Part shown: in pieces, positions 13,668 through 23,900 of the stretch | How positions within the stretch are numbered: position 1 is the stretch's first letter | How the letters are laid out: the number at the start of each line of letters is the position of its first letter | Assembly (NCBI GenBank): GCA_017311315.1 | Contig: CM029626.1 | Span: 8,379,643-8,443,642 of the forward strand | DNA: 64,000 nt | Source of the DNA: Dendrocalamus latiflorus | Lineage: Eukaryota; Streptophyta; Magnoliopsida; Poales; Poaceae | Reading direction: 5' to 3' | Position numbers and translations under genes: made by a program | The notes under the pieces: model-generated | The model's database searches: none | What the model was told of the DNA's origin: nothing | Seen by the model: the letters and a program-made list of their open reading frames with translations, nothing else

Positions 13668-14126
13668 TGACGAGTTAATCTAGTTGTCTTCAAGTTTGGT
13701 CGTGTCATCGATTGAACCAAGCTTACGACCACATTAGCTTGTACGATCATGGCAGTTTCTTCCGAGTACTATATCTTTTGAGTACTATTGTAGTCATGAG
13801 TCGAGTACTATAGTAGTTGAGTATTGTAGAAGTCGTTGTCGAGTATTGTAGCAGTTGTAAAAGGTTAGGATTCAGAGTTCACATATAACTAGAGATAGAG
13901 AGTCTTAATTAGACAAAGTCTAGAAGTGTTTGTTTAGGACTCTTAACGTGGGATGACACGTTGGTTGTGGAGTCTTGTATTTTACTTCTCTATATAAGAA
14001 AAATGAAAGGGACATAGGGGTATCGCATCGCTAAAATTGTTCTGTGTTTTACTCTTGTGTTCGTGTGTGTGTATTCTCATGGCTCAAGTTCGTCTGTCAC
14101 TAATGATCTGGGCTAATTCTTTGACA
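13668..14126 (+). repeat. Copia LTR following the pol fragment
   Basis: It begins TGACGAG right after a purine-rich tract (AAAGAGGAGAT) and ends TTTGACA just before a primer-binding site. It contains a TATA-like CTCTATATAAG at about 13990 and several GAGTACTATAGTAG-like short repeats at about 13765-13860. The order pol end - purine tract - LTR fits a 3' LTR, but the site that follows fits a 5' LTR, suggesting recombination between copies. Confidence 0.7.
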
Positions 14127-14128
14127 AG

Positions 14129-14140
14129 TGGTATCAGAGC
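14129..14140 (+). other. Copia primer-binding site (tRNA-iMet)
   Basis: TGGTATCAGAGC lies two bases after the LTR end, the standard Copia primer-binding sequence. Confidence 0.85.
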
Positions 14141-14194
14141 CTAGGAGCCTAATATCTCCCTGGACTTCATGGTTGTAGAAGTGCACAACCAATG

Positions 14195-14597
14195 TGTTGG
14201 GGAGAATATTGAAAATAGTCCCACATAGATTGTGGGAAAGAAAAAAGTATAACTTATAAGTGTGAGGGAAACCTCACCCATTAGACTAGTCTTTTAGGAG
14301 GAGAAGGCCCAATATCAATTATAAGGTTGTTACTTTAGGATTTGCATACGTCAGCCCGTGTGCTTAGGTGCTCAGCCCGTTTGGACCTGTGGCTTGGAGA
14401 GTAAACCCGGTTGGACCTAAGCATATGGCCAAGGTCCGATTTGATATGGTTGAGCGATTTTTGTGTTCTTTACTTAACATAAGATTCTAGTCCTTACTTT
14501 TAACAAATAAGGCAACCAACCATAAATCCTCAAATTTAGTGCGTTACAACATTGCCACCAAACCATACCAATGCCTCCACCCTAGGGTAAGATCGTA
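14195..14597 (+). repeat. Possible second LTR-derived segment
   Basis: It starts TGTTGGGGAGAATATTG and includes GTCCCACATAG. It has an LTR-like look, but no paired copy or primer site was found in the window. Confidence 0.3.
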
Positions 14598-15360
14598 GAT
14601 GAAAGCATCTAGTCTCCTAAAAATGTTTTGGTAATTAATGACAATGTGTGCATATGGGACTAACATGTTTATCAAGTGTTTGAAAGGTTTAGTCCTAAAA
14701 TTTGCCTAACAATTTGGAGATACATGTTATGAATGACAAGAAGATTGACATGGCTCAAGACGAAAGTATAAGTAGTCAGGATCTCTTTTAATTGTATCGG
14801 TCTTTGGAGATTGGGTAGAAGACCAGATTTTAGGCTAGATGTCGTACTATTAAGAGGGATCATTGCCAGTAGCTTGAAAACAACTTCTTGTGCCATTTGG
14901 ATCAACTAAGAATAATGCATGCATATGAATTAAAATTCCAAGGCCAATAATGCATTGTCAAGAAAATCGGTAGTATTGACTTGTGTTTAGCGGTACTATC
15001 ACATAGCGGTATGACCGAAAATGATAATCGATACTACCATACTCCGGTCTAACTGAAAGTTAGTTGGCGATATGTAATTTCTAGAGAGGTAATTTTTGGA
15101 GCATTTTTGCTCCTTAGAAAAACAATAGTACCGCACTCTGGAAACGATACTACCGCACTCCGGTAGGACCAATGTTTACATGGCGATACATTATTTCTAG
15201 AGAGGGTCATTTTGAAGCATTTTTTTGCTCTCGGAAAAACGGTAGTACCACTCTCTCGGAACCAGTGCGAGTGGATGGAACCCGTAGTCTTGAACCTTGA
15301 CGATTAGAGCATGTTTACTAGTGTTGGTGGATGGAACCTTCACTAGAAAATTTACTTAGT
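14598..15360 (+). repeat. SIRE-like Copia LTR remnant
   Basis: It shares an ordered block with 57762-59190: AGAAGACCAGATT, then TGTCGTACTATTAAGAGGG-like sequence, then AGTAGCTT. It also has the same kind of GGTACTACCG short repeats (14960-15270). The 3' edge is not defined. Confidence 0.5.
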
Positions 15361-16125
15361 TTTAATTATTACAATTACTTTGTCAAATTGATGCTTTTGA
15401 GAATTTAATTATGGTATATGAAACTTAATGCTGCTTTATGCAAAAGAATCATATTATCCTTCTTTGTTAGGCTTTGCACCTGTTGTATTTTTTCCAAGAC
15501 TTGCGGAGTACTTTATATACTCATATGCTACACTCAAAATAACTCTTAGAGAGTTACGAAAATTAAGAAGGAGCTTACGACTACTTCGCGTGTAGTAATA
15601 CTCAAAGGGTTTGGGTTCGGAAATCCAATCTCGACATTAGGCAAGTTTTCAAATTTGGCTGAAATTCAAGAAAACTGAAATTTTTTGAATATTTCGGTCT
15701 GTTTCATGTTGAGACAGTACATTACAAAGAGTACAAAATGAGTAAATTCTGCATTGTCAACTCTTAATTAAGTCAAGTTTACAACTTATGGGCTTAATTT
15801 AGTGCTTATGGATTGGGCAGGACATTGGCTACTTAACGGCATATAAATTCCGTTTGATGATAGGACATGACGCATTATGGCCCCGATCAACTAATCTTGC
15901 ACGAAACGAAAATCTACATGTACTTCATGGTTGGTGCCTAAGCCGTGGGCACCATGCTGCAACATAACGAACAGTAGTAGTAGTAGTACTAGCAAAGTAC
16001 TCTTCCACTAAAAGTCATTTTTCCCGTTCTGCTTGAGAAAATAAAAGCATCAACTTTCTTGTTTGGTAGCTCGCCAAGTAGATCCATCTGGGATCAGGAT
16101 CCAAATACTACTCATTGAACTTCAA
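15361..16125. other. Intergenic, no gene seen
   Basis: AT-rich sequence with a short AGT microsatellite near 15975. No coding or repeat structure was recognised. Confidence 0.4.
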
Positions 16126-16400
16126 GGCCCTGATGAATTCGGCTTAAGCTTCTGGCTTCCGGCTTATTTTTTACTATTCACAAATTTCGTCTTTTTCTGA
16201 ATTTTTGGTTTTTTTGTGCTTTTTTGCCAGTTCTTTTTTCCGTATTTGTTTGTATTATACGTAATAGGCTAACATATTTTTTATATTTTAATTTTTTTTA
16301 AATTTAATTATGCTAAATAAGTCTCTGTCAGCTACAGTGTTTTTTCAGCCAGCTACAGTGCTTTCAGCCATAAGCCACAAAAAAGTCCAACTGATCACCA
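16126..16400 (+). mobile_element. MITE family A, copy 2
   Basis: Begins GGCCCTGATGAATTCGGCTT and ends ACTGATCACC. The interior matches copies at 9034-9309 and 19294-19566, including TGTATTATACGTAAT and AATTATGCTAAATAAG. Confidence 0.75.
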
Positions 16401-16831
16401 CCCAACAAAATTGGCATTCTCTTGTCCCATTGGCATCCCTGCCTGCCAGGTTTTCTCTTGTCCTACTAAAATGCAAATAGTACCCTAAAAACAATGCAAA
16501 TACGAAATACCAAAGCTTTTCTTTTATAATGGAGTGTTCTCCTTGAGAATAGAGTTGTAATTTCTGAGGTAATATCTCCTATAAATATATGAAGTCTAGT
16601 CAAATTATATGTGTGGTGCGAACCGGAGGCTTCGCGTAGAGCTTCTGGAGTTCTGGTAAGGCAATAAGCAATCTTACTTGATAGGCAAATTACCATAAAT
16701 GCAACTTCAAAAGTTGACGTTTTAGGAAATGTCATGTGGCGTGGCATATCTCAGAGATAAGAGTATTTTCACTGTATCGCTATTACGGAGTTCAAGAGAA
16801 TTTTTACTGGCGAGAGATGGTAACTAAACAT
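16401..16831. other. Intergenic, no gene seen
   Basis: No coding region or bounded repeat was recognised between MITE A copy 2 and the solo LTR. Confidence 0.4.
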
Positions 16832-17483
16832 TGTTACACGCGATGGCAGCGGAAAGACGAAGTAAACAAGATCAATCGCAGAGAGACACGAGATTTTAAC
16901 GTGGAAAACCCTCCCAATGCGAGAGGGAAAAAACCACGGGCGCCAGCCAGCAAGCAATCTTCACTATTTCGGGTGAGGTTACAAACGCCGGGGATTACAA
17001 CTCTCATCTCATATCCCAAACGGCGGCTTACAGGAAATATATATAACAGGGAAACCCTAATTCGACTAGAATCCATACCGCGGGGGGGCTTCGCCCCCCC
17101 GCACCCCCCCAGGCGTCCCTGGGTGCACAGGCTTTGTACAATGGGCCGCTTCAGGACTCCGCTCCGCTCCGGCCCTAAGCCTCCGGCGACGGGCCTCCGC
17201 TACGCTCCGTCCAGAAGCTGGCCTAAAGATGTATAGAATTTGGATCACAAGTCAACAAACATGGCACTACTCATCAATCAACAATTGAATTCCAGAGTAG
17301 TAAGTAGGAGCGTGACTGTGGGCCTATTTATATTCGGCGTGACTGGATTTTGGCTGGAAATTAATAGTAGTATACGGAAGAAGTGGTTTTTAGAAGAAGT
17401 GAGTCGACGGTACGAAAAATAAGAGAGATATACGAGCGCACGATGGGAACAAGAGAAATAAGGTGCGTGATGTATCCATAACA
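16832..17483 (-). repeat. Solo LTR (about 650 bp), Copia-like
   Basis: Bounded by TGTTA...TAACA inverted termini. On the minus strand it has a TATA-like GAATATAAATAGG about 140 bp in, then a transcribed-type region ending in a pyrimidine-rich segment. No primer-binding site, purine tract or internal region adjoins it, so it looks like a solo LTR. No convincing 5-bp duplication was found. The segment around 17070-17220 is very GC-rich and includes a 9-bp-stem hairpin. Confidence 0.6.
17080..17102. other. Perfect GC hairpin with CTTCG loop
   Basis: GCGGGGGGG (17080-17088), loop CTTCG, CCCCCCCGC (17094-17102), a perfect 9-bp stem inside the transcribed part of the solo LTR. Confidence 0.85.
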
Positions 17484-17533
17484 TCTTACCTTATCCTAGA
17501 GCAAGATAGATGTGAAAAGACAAGTATTCACAG

Positions 17534-17776
17534 GGATTGTTCTTTTTTGCTGAAACTTATGGCTTTTGGGCTGTTCGTGCAAGATATTACAGAGTAATAG
17601 AATCTTAAGTGCGGTTTTTGCCGATATAAATGAAGTCGGTATAATATGTACTATAATTAACTTAGTAGATCATATCTTAAAAGATATTCTATTTAAAAGT
17701 TAGTTGCTGTAGAAAAGCTGAAAAGCAGCTTTTAGAAATATATATACTTCTCTAAGCAAAAAGTAGAAATAGGAAC
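17534..17776 (-). mobile_element. MITE family B, copy 2 (inverted)
   Basis: Read on the plus strand it shares CCGATATAAATGAAGTCGGT with the reverse complement of 10488-10713, and its ends (TTCTTTTTTGCTGAAA; GCAAAAAGTAGAAATAGGA) are weakly inverted. Confidence 0.6.
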
Positions 17777-18920
17777 AAATATGAACGGTCCTATGCTATG
17801 CCGTGATGAAATGGGACCTTATGAATGCAGTAATATGGCGAGCAAGTGGGACGAGAACTCATCAATGGGCGGTTTGATTTCTTCCCACTGTGCGGGAGAC
17901 AGACGGTTTCCCCTCTTTATTGTGCCCATCGGTGATGGAGGCGAGGCGAGGAGAGGACCACAAGACCTAGCTCTGGTGGCAGTGCTAGTGCAGCAGAGAA
18001 GAGAGGAGAGGAGAGAGAGAGAGAGAGAGAGAGACGAGGAGGAGGAGGAGGATTACAATTTGACTCCAATGTTTTCCTACCCTTCTCCTTCCTCCCTCTC
18101 TCTCTCCCTCTTCTAGAAGAAAACGAGGAAGGGAGCAACGTATGTGTCCACTGCTTCGGAGTATTTCACATCTCACTCATGACGGTGATGCGTGAGGTGG
18201 CTCCTAGTCCACACACGCTAGATCCTGCTCCGCACGGCACAAACACGGCGTCTTTTCGTGGCGCCATGGCCTCACATCTTTCAACGCCGCTCATCGAAGC
18301 GGCGAAGACTCCTAGAGCATTTCCGTCAGCCGGGTACCACGCCTCCGAACGAGCGCGTAAAAAACTCCCGAAAGTCCACCAGCCAACGATCCTCGCCAAC
18401 CACCGCCCCTCGCGACGGCCAAGCACGCCAGCGGCTCGCCGGTTCGGTTCTTCCGAAGGTTCTCGCGCACGTTAATCCGTACCGGTGATGGCGATCGAAT
18501 TGACCGCCGGTTAAGTCGTAGCATCTTCACGTTGCGTCGCCGTCCTGCGCATAGGTGTGGCGAGCGCAGCGCAGCGCACACGCAGCCTCCGCTGTCCGGC
18601 TACTGCCGAAACAGTCGTGGGGACAGCGGCGGCTGGCTCGCTCGGTCGCATTCGGGGCACATGTGCGCGCTTGGAAATTGCGTGGGGCGGCCAAAAACGA
18701 CGGGATTCAATGGGGTTGCGAGGGATTAGGAGGGGGGATTTATGTTTATCACCAACTGGTGGTTGCTCTTCAATTTGAGGGGTGCTTGCTTGCGTGCTGG
18801 ACTGCTGCCTTGTTCATGGATTCTCTCTCTCTCTCTTTTCTTGGTTTGAGATTTTGTTTTTGAAGGCAGCCTTGGAGTTAAATGCAGCGTCTGTCGGAAG
18901 CAATTTTTATGGCCGAGGGC
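17777..18920. other. Intergenic; GA/CT microsatellites and a GC-rich block, no gene assigned
   Basis: A GA-rich run lies at about 18000-18045 and a CT-rich run at about 18095-18110. The stretch 18180-18730 is GC-rich and open in several frames on both strands, but no frame shows a known domain, exon structure or codon consistency. It could be a captured gene fragment or a decayed first exon. Confidence 0.35.
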
Positions 18921-18923
18921 CTA

Positions 18924-19153
18924 GGGGCCTGTTTTTTTGGCTTTTGATTTCTGCTACGGTATCTAACTTTTCAAACGGAGTATTTTCTCAAGATGGGGTG
19001 TACAAGTTAAACGATCTACATGTTAAAAGACCAACATTTGTACCAACCAAAATCGTAAGTGAGTATCTGTCTCTCCGTAATCTGTACCGTAAACAGCCAA
19101 AATTTAAAATTTTCAGTTAGAAGTCATAAACCGCAGCCGAAAAAACAGGCCCC
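18924..19153 (+). mobile_element. MITE family B, copy 3, with clear inverted ends
   Basis: The ends GGGGCCTGTTTTTTTGGCT and, in reverse complement, GGGGCCTGTTTTTTCGGCT are almost perfect inverted repeats, with TA on both sides. The interior (AGTATTTTCTCAAGATGGGG) is related to copies at 10488 and 17534. Confidence 0.75.
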
Positions 19154-19293
19154 TAATCGCCAGCTGCACTAAGACCTTGAAATGCGGAGGTTTTTGCATT
19201 AGTCATGCGGAAGTTGTATGGCTTTCTACAAAAATTCCTGTAGAATTATTGCGCTCCGGTAGAGAAACGATCTTTAGCGCGATCTGTATAAAT

Positions 19294-19566
19294 GGTGATC
19301 GGTTCGGCTGAAAAGCTCATGGCTTATGGCTGAAAACACTGTAGCTGGCTGAAAAAGCACTGTAGCTGACAGAGGCTTATTTAGCATAATTAAATTTAAA
19401 AAAATTTAAAAATAAAAAAATATGTTAGCCCATTACGTATAATACAAACAAATACGGAAAAAAGAATCGGCAAAAAAGCTCAACAAAAAGCCAAAAGTTC
19501 AGAAAAAGACAAAACTTATGAATAGTGGAAAATAAGCCAGAAGCCGAAGCCGAGTTGATCAGGGCC
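19294..19566 (-). mobile_element. MITE family A, copy 3 (inverted)
   Basis: This is the reverse complement of the family at 9034 and 16126. It begins GGTGATCGGTTCGGCTG and ends GCCGAGTTGATCAGGGCC on the plus strand. Confidence 0.75.
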
Positions 19567-20911
19567 TAATAAATCGGGCGTTGTAAGGACTGTGTGGCTC
19601 AAATTTAGTGGGCACTATTCATTTTGGATGTATTATGAATTTATTCCCTTCCTTTTGCTATTTCTTTTCTTTTTTCTTTCCCTAATAGAAAAAGACTTTC
19701 TAGTTCTGTATCTCCTGTAGCATTTGTTTTAGGTCCCCATTGTGCGCCAGAGATTGCAAGTTGGGTGCCTGTAGCAGATGAACAGCAGACGCAAAAGGAC
19801 AAACACTGGCGAATAACCCTGCCCTGCCGACAACCACTCCATGGCTGCTAATAACCCTTCCCTGACACGGAGTTCGTTTACAGCAATATTACGCGACTGT
19901 ACTGTGTGCATCTCATGATTTACACTTTTACGGTGGTTGTTTCTTTACTATGGAATCCCTGTGTTCCAAACGGAACTCGACATCTTTACGTTTGGATTAC
20001 TTGCAATCGCTTCTTTCATTTTGTCAAAAACTAGAGGCCAATCGCGGTCACAGAACAGCGAAAACAGTTTACTGCGTGACGAAGTGCACATGGTTACTTT
20101 ACATGTCATCAGACAAACAAATCCGAGAGTCGCATCGCGCCCAATGCTGGCAAATCAAGGGGCAAATTGGACGGGGGCTATCGGTAAACCTACTCGACTT
20201 GGAGTATCACTTATCCATGTCCATGGCTTCCTCTGTTATCAGGAGCAAATGCACGTTTTGAGCAAAGGTATGAACGTTGCACCAGCAGCAATGTATGAAT
20301 CTCCTCACAGTTGAACGCACCAACCAACTCTGCAGACTTTAGAAGGCGACTCTTTTGAAAAGAAATACCGCCTTTTTCATCAGGCTTGCTTGGCATTACA
20401 GTATTTGCACATGTGTCAACCTATTCAGGCATGTGCCGAAGACATCAACCCCTTCGGCAACAGCGGCGCAATTTGAGTTTTGGACACAAAAAAGCAACCT
20501 GCTGCACCCTAGCAGAACTTCTACAGACAACCGTGAGCACAATCTGCAAACACCAAACAGTGAACGAAAGTCAGGAACGGTTAGTTGTTCTATTGCGCTT
20601 GAAAAATATATATATAATATGCAGGCCCACCTAGTACCCAATATCACATTGCTTACAGAGAACATTGAATTGCATGCTGTAACATTTCTGTTATTGGAAA
20701 GCGTCAACCACATAATGCCTTATGTAAACACAGGAGAGTTCATCTGTTAATGGCGTCAAACAAATCTAGTTTTGAACACAATTTAGTGATTTTCAGTAAT
20801 AACACATAGTTTTTTATTCTTGGGTATACAACTCAAAAGCTTTCAATTATCCTGTATTAAGTTTAATTAGATTCATACCATAAAGCATATGGCCAGACTA
20901 TGCACATCTGT
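19567..20911. other. No gene seen; probably includes the 3' UTR of the TITAN-like gene
   Basis: No exon was recognised. The part next to 20912 should be the 3' UTR of the minus-strand gene. Open frames at 19937-20750 have no family resemblance. Confidence 0.4.
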
Positions 20912-23900
20912 TCACTGTTTTACAATGCTGTCAGGTTGTTCATCCTTATTAGAACCTACACGCTGCAAGAGAAAAGACAAACAAGCATATGAGATAACCA
21001 TTCAAATACATAATCCAAATGCAAAGATACAGAAAGGTAAATAAGTATAGCATAAGTATCATCTAAGCCATACTTTCACATCCCTGTAATAACAGGAAAA
21101 TGCAAAGAGAAAAATAAATTCTCAGTGTCCACTTGATCTCCACTAAGACTGCTACCCGTTTCATCAATATTGAAACAGGCAAACAGCTCTCTCTCTCTCT
21201 CTCTCTCTCTCTGTGCACTTCATATTTCCTTCTAGCTTACAACCACATAATGCAACCTTGCTTCAAATTGCCTTATGACTTCACCAAGGTGGAATCATTG
21301 ATCTTACCTAATGATGTAGTCATGAGCCTCAATAAAGACAATAGTGACTGAATGAACTAATGCAGTTATTGTCAGGGGTGTGGGCCTTGGGCTCAAGGCC
21401 CAGTCGGTTATTATTAGGAATTAGAGATTGGTTTCTATTTGAATTAGAGATTGATTTCCATTTGAGTTAGAGATTAGTTTCCTTGTATTAGAGATAGAGT
21501 TAGAGATATAATTGGGATTAGATTCCATCTGTTAGGGGGAGCCGTCTATATAAGAGGGCTACCGCATGCTATTGGCATAGTCTTCCTCATCTAAACATCT
21601 AGTCTCTCTCCCTCTAGGCTCTCGTTCTACGCCGACGCCATCCGGCCATCTCCTTGGTGGTGTTTACACCGGTTCATGACAACTTGGTATCAGAGCAATC
21701 GATCCCTTCCCACGACTTCTGCTACCATGGTTCCTACGACTCGTCCTCTCGCTGAGTCAATGGCCATGATAAAAGCTAGCGCTGATAAGATGGCCAGCTA
21801 CAACAAAGAGTGGGCGGACGACTACCTCAACATGTATGCCTTCTTTGAGAAGATTTTGAAGAAGCGGGAGAAGGCGCAGCAAGAGGCCGCTCGCAGAGCA
21901 GAGGAGACGCAACAAGAAACAAAGAGCAAGACTCATCATCCAATACCAGATCCTCCACAACAACAACAAGAACCACCGCCACAGCCATCACCAGAGCCTC
22001 CCCTACCCCTCTGCAGCCCGCCAGATCCCGACGAACCCGTCGCTGCAGCATCTTCTCCAGTGCCTCCGTCCAGCGCCTCACCCACCGTCGCCCAGCGTCG
22101 GCCGCCACCGAGAAAACGTCTGTCGCCGCTGGCGCCCTTCCGCTCTCCGCCATCTCCGGTCGCCGGTCGTCATCGCCGCCGGACTGCAAGTCACCGCCCC
22201 CATCGCTCGGGTTGCCTCTGCCCGCACGCCGCCGCCAGATCTGGCTGTTGCCAGGCCGCTGCCGCCGAGAGAGCCGTCGCCGCATCCGTTGCCGGTGCTG
22301 CCTCTGGCCGTGCCGCCGCCGTGGATCCGTCGCCACCGGATCCGGCGTCCTACGCCGCCGAGCCACTGGGATCTGTCGCCGTCCGCTGCCAGATCCACGC
22401 CGGAGCCGCCTTCGCGCGAGCCGCCGCTTCTGCAGACCGCCGCCCCTCCGGCCGCTCCGTCGGATCCATGCGAGTAGCCGTCGCCGCCCGGGCTTCCTCC
22501 GCCGGTCGCAGCCGCCGCCGCCCGACCCGCCTCCGCATGTGTCGCAGCTGCGACCGCGGCCGCTCCACCGGCCACCGCCCGCTCCGCCTCTGTTTCCGCC
22601 GCTCGGTCGCCATCCTCCGCCCGAAGCCGCGCCGCCGTCTCCGCCCGTGCCACCGCATCCGCGCGAGCCGCCGCCCGGGCCGCCTCGCCGTCTTCGCCCG
22701 GGGCACTTTCGGCCACGTCGCCGCTTCCTCCGCCCGCGTAGCCACCGCCGGCCGAGCCGCCGCCGCATCCCGGGCCGCCGTCGCTGCCGGTCTGCACCGG
22801 CCGCCGCTTCTTCAGCCGCCAGGTCGTCGCCGCCCGGAGCCGCGCTCTGCTTGTTTGCGTGGTTCGGATGGTTCGAGTGTGGAGAAGCTTCTTTTTGTAA
22901 AGGGCTGACCGGATAGTAAGGCAAAAAAAAAAGAAAAAAATTACAACAAAAGGGAATTTTTTTTGCAGGTGTCGAGAAAAAAAATTCGAGGAATCGTTTA
23001 ACCCTGTTCCGCTTGGATCAGGTCGGTCGTCTCCATCCGCTGCAGCACCCCACCACCGTTCGTCTTCTACATCGGCGGCGAAGGTCTTCCATTGACCGCC
23101 GTCTAGCAGCTCGAGGACGAGCTGCATGTCCGAGAGGGGTGTAGTGTCAGGGGTGTGGGACTTGGGTTCAAGGCCCAGTCGGGTTATTATTAGGAATTAG
23201 AGATTGGTTTCTATTTGAATTAGAGATTGATTTCCATTTGAGTTAGAGATTAGTTTCCTTGTATTAGAGATAGAGTTAGAGATATAATTGGGATTAGATT
23301 CCATCTGTTAGGGGGAGCCGTCTATATAAGAGAGCTACCGCATGCTATTGGAATCAAGCAGAGAATTATCATAGTCTTCCTCATCTAAACATCTAGTCTC
23401 TCTCCCTCTCGTTCTACGCCGACGCCATCCGGCCATCTCCTTGGTGGTGTTTACACCGGTTCATGACAGTTATGGTACGCGTGTTGCTTCTATCAGGAAT
23501 CAGGAGAAATCAAACAAGTAACCAGGCAACTAGAGCAGCCTAGGTTGATCTAGACTATGTAAATTAATACCAAAGTGTTCCCTATTTCCCACTATGTAAA
23601 TTAATACCAAAGAGTTCCCTATTTCCAGTTGTCAACAGGATAATTTTTACATAACACTTAGTGGTAGAGCACCCCACTATACATTGTAATCTCAATGATG
23701 TAAGAAGACAATAGACTGAAGAATAACACAAAAGGTCAGAAATTATTTGCTAAAAATACACTAAAATCCCAAATACCAAAGTTAATATGCAAAAAAGGCT
23801 GAAGTGATTTAGTTATAACATGGAAGAGTGAGAAATCACATTTACCATCCGTTTGCTGATATATGGTTTTATCTCAGGGGATAACTCATAATTGTTCTTC

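Noticed and set aside
19937..20750. Overlapping plus-strand frames of 100-131 aa
   Set aside because: No family resemblance, no splice or codon support, and several frames are open at once.
21827..23127. Long minus-strand frames (up to 365 aa) in the LTR element
   Set aside because: They are Arg/Gly-rich low complexity from GC-rich DNA open in all frames; no domain or start context supports them.
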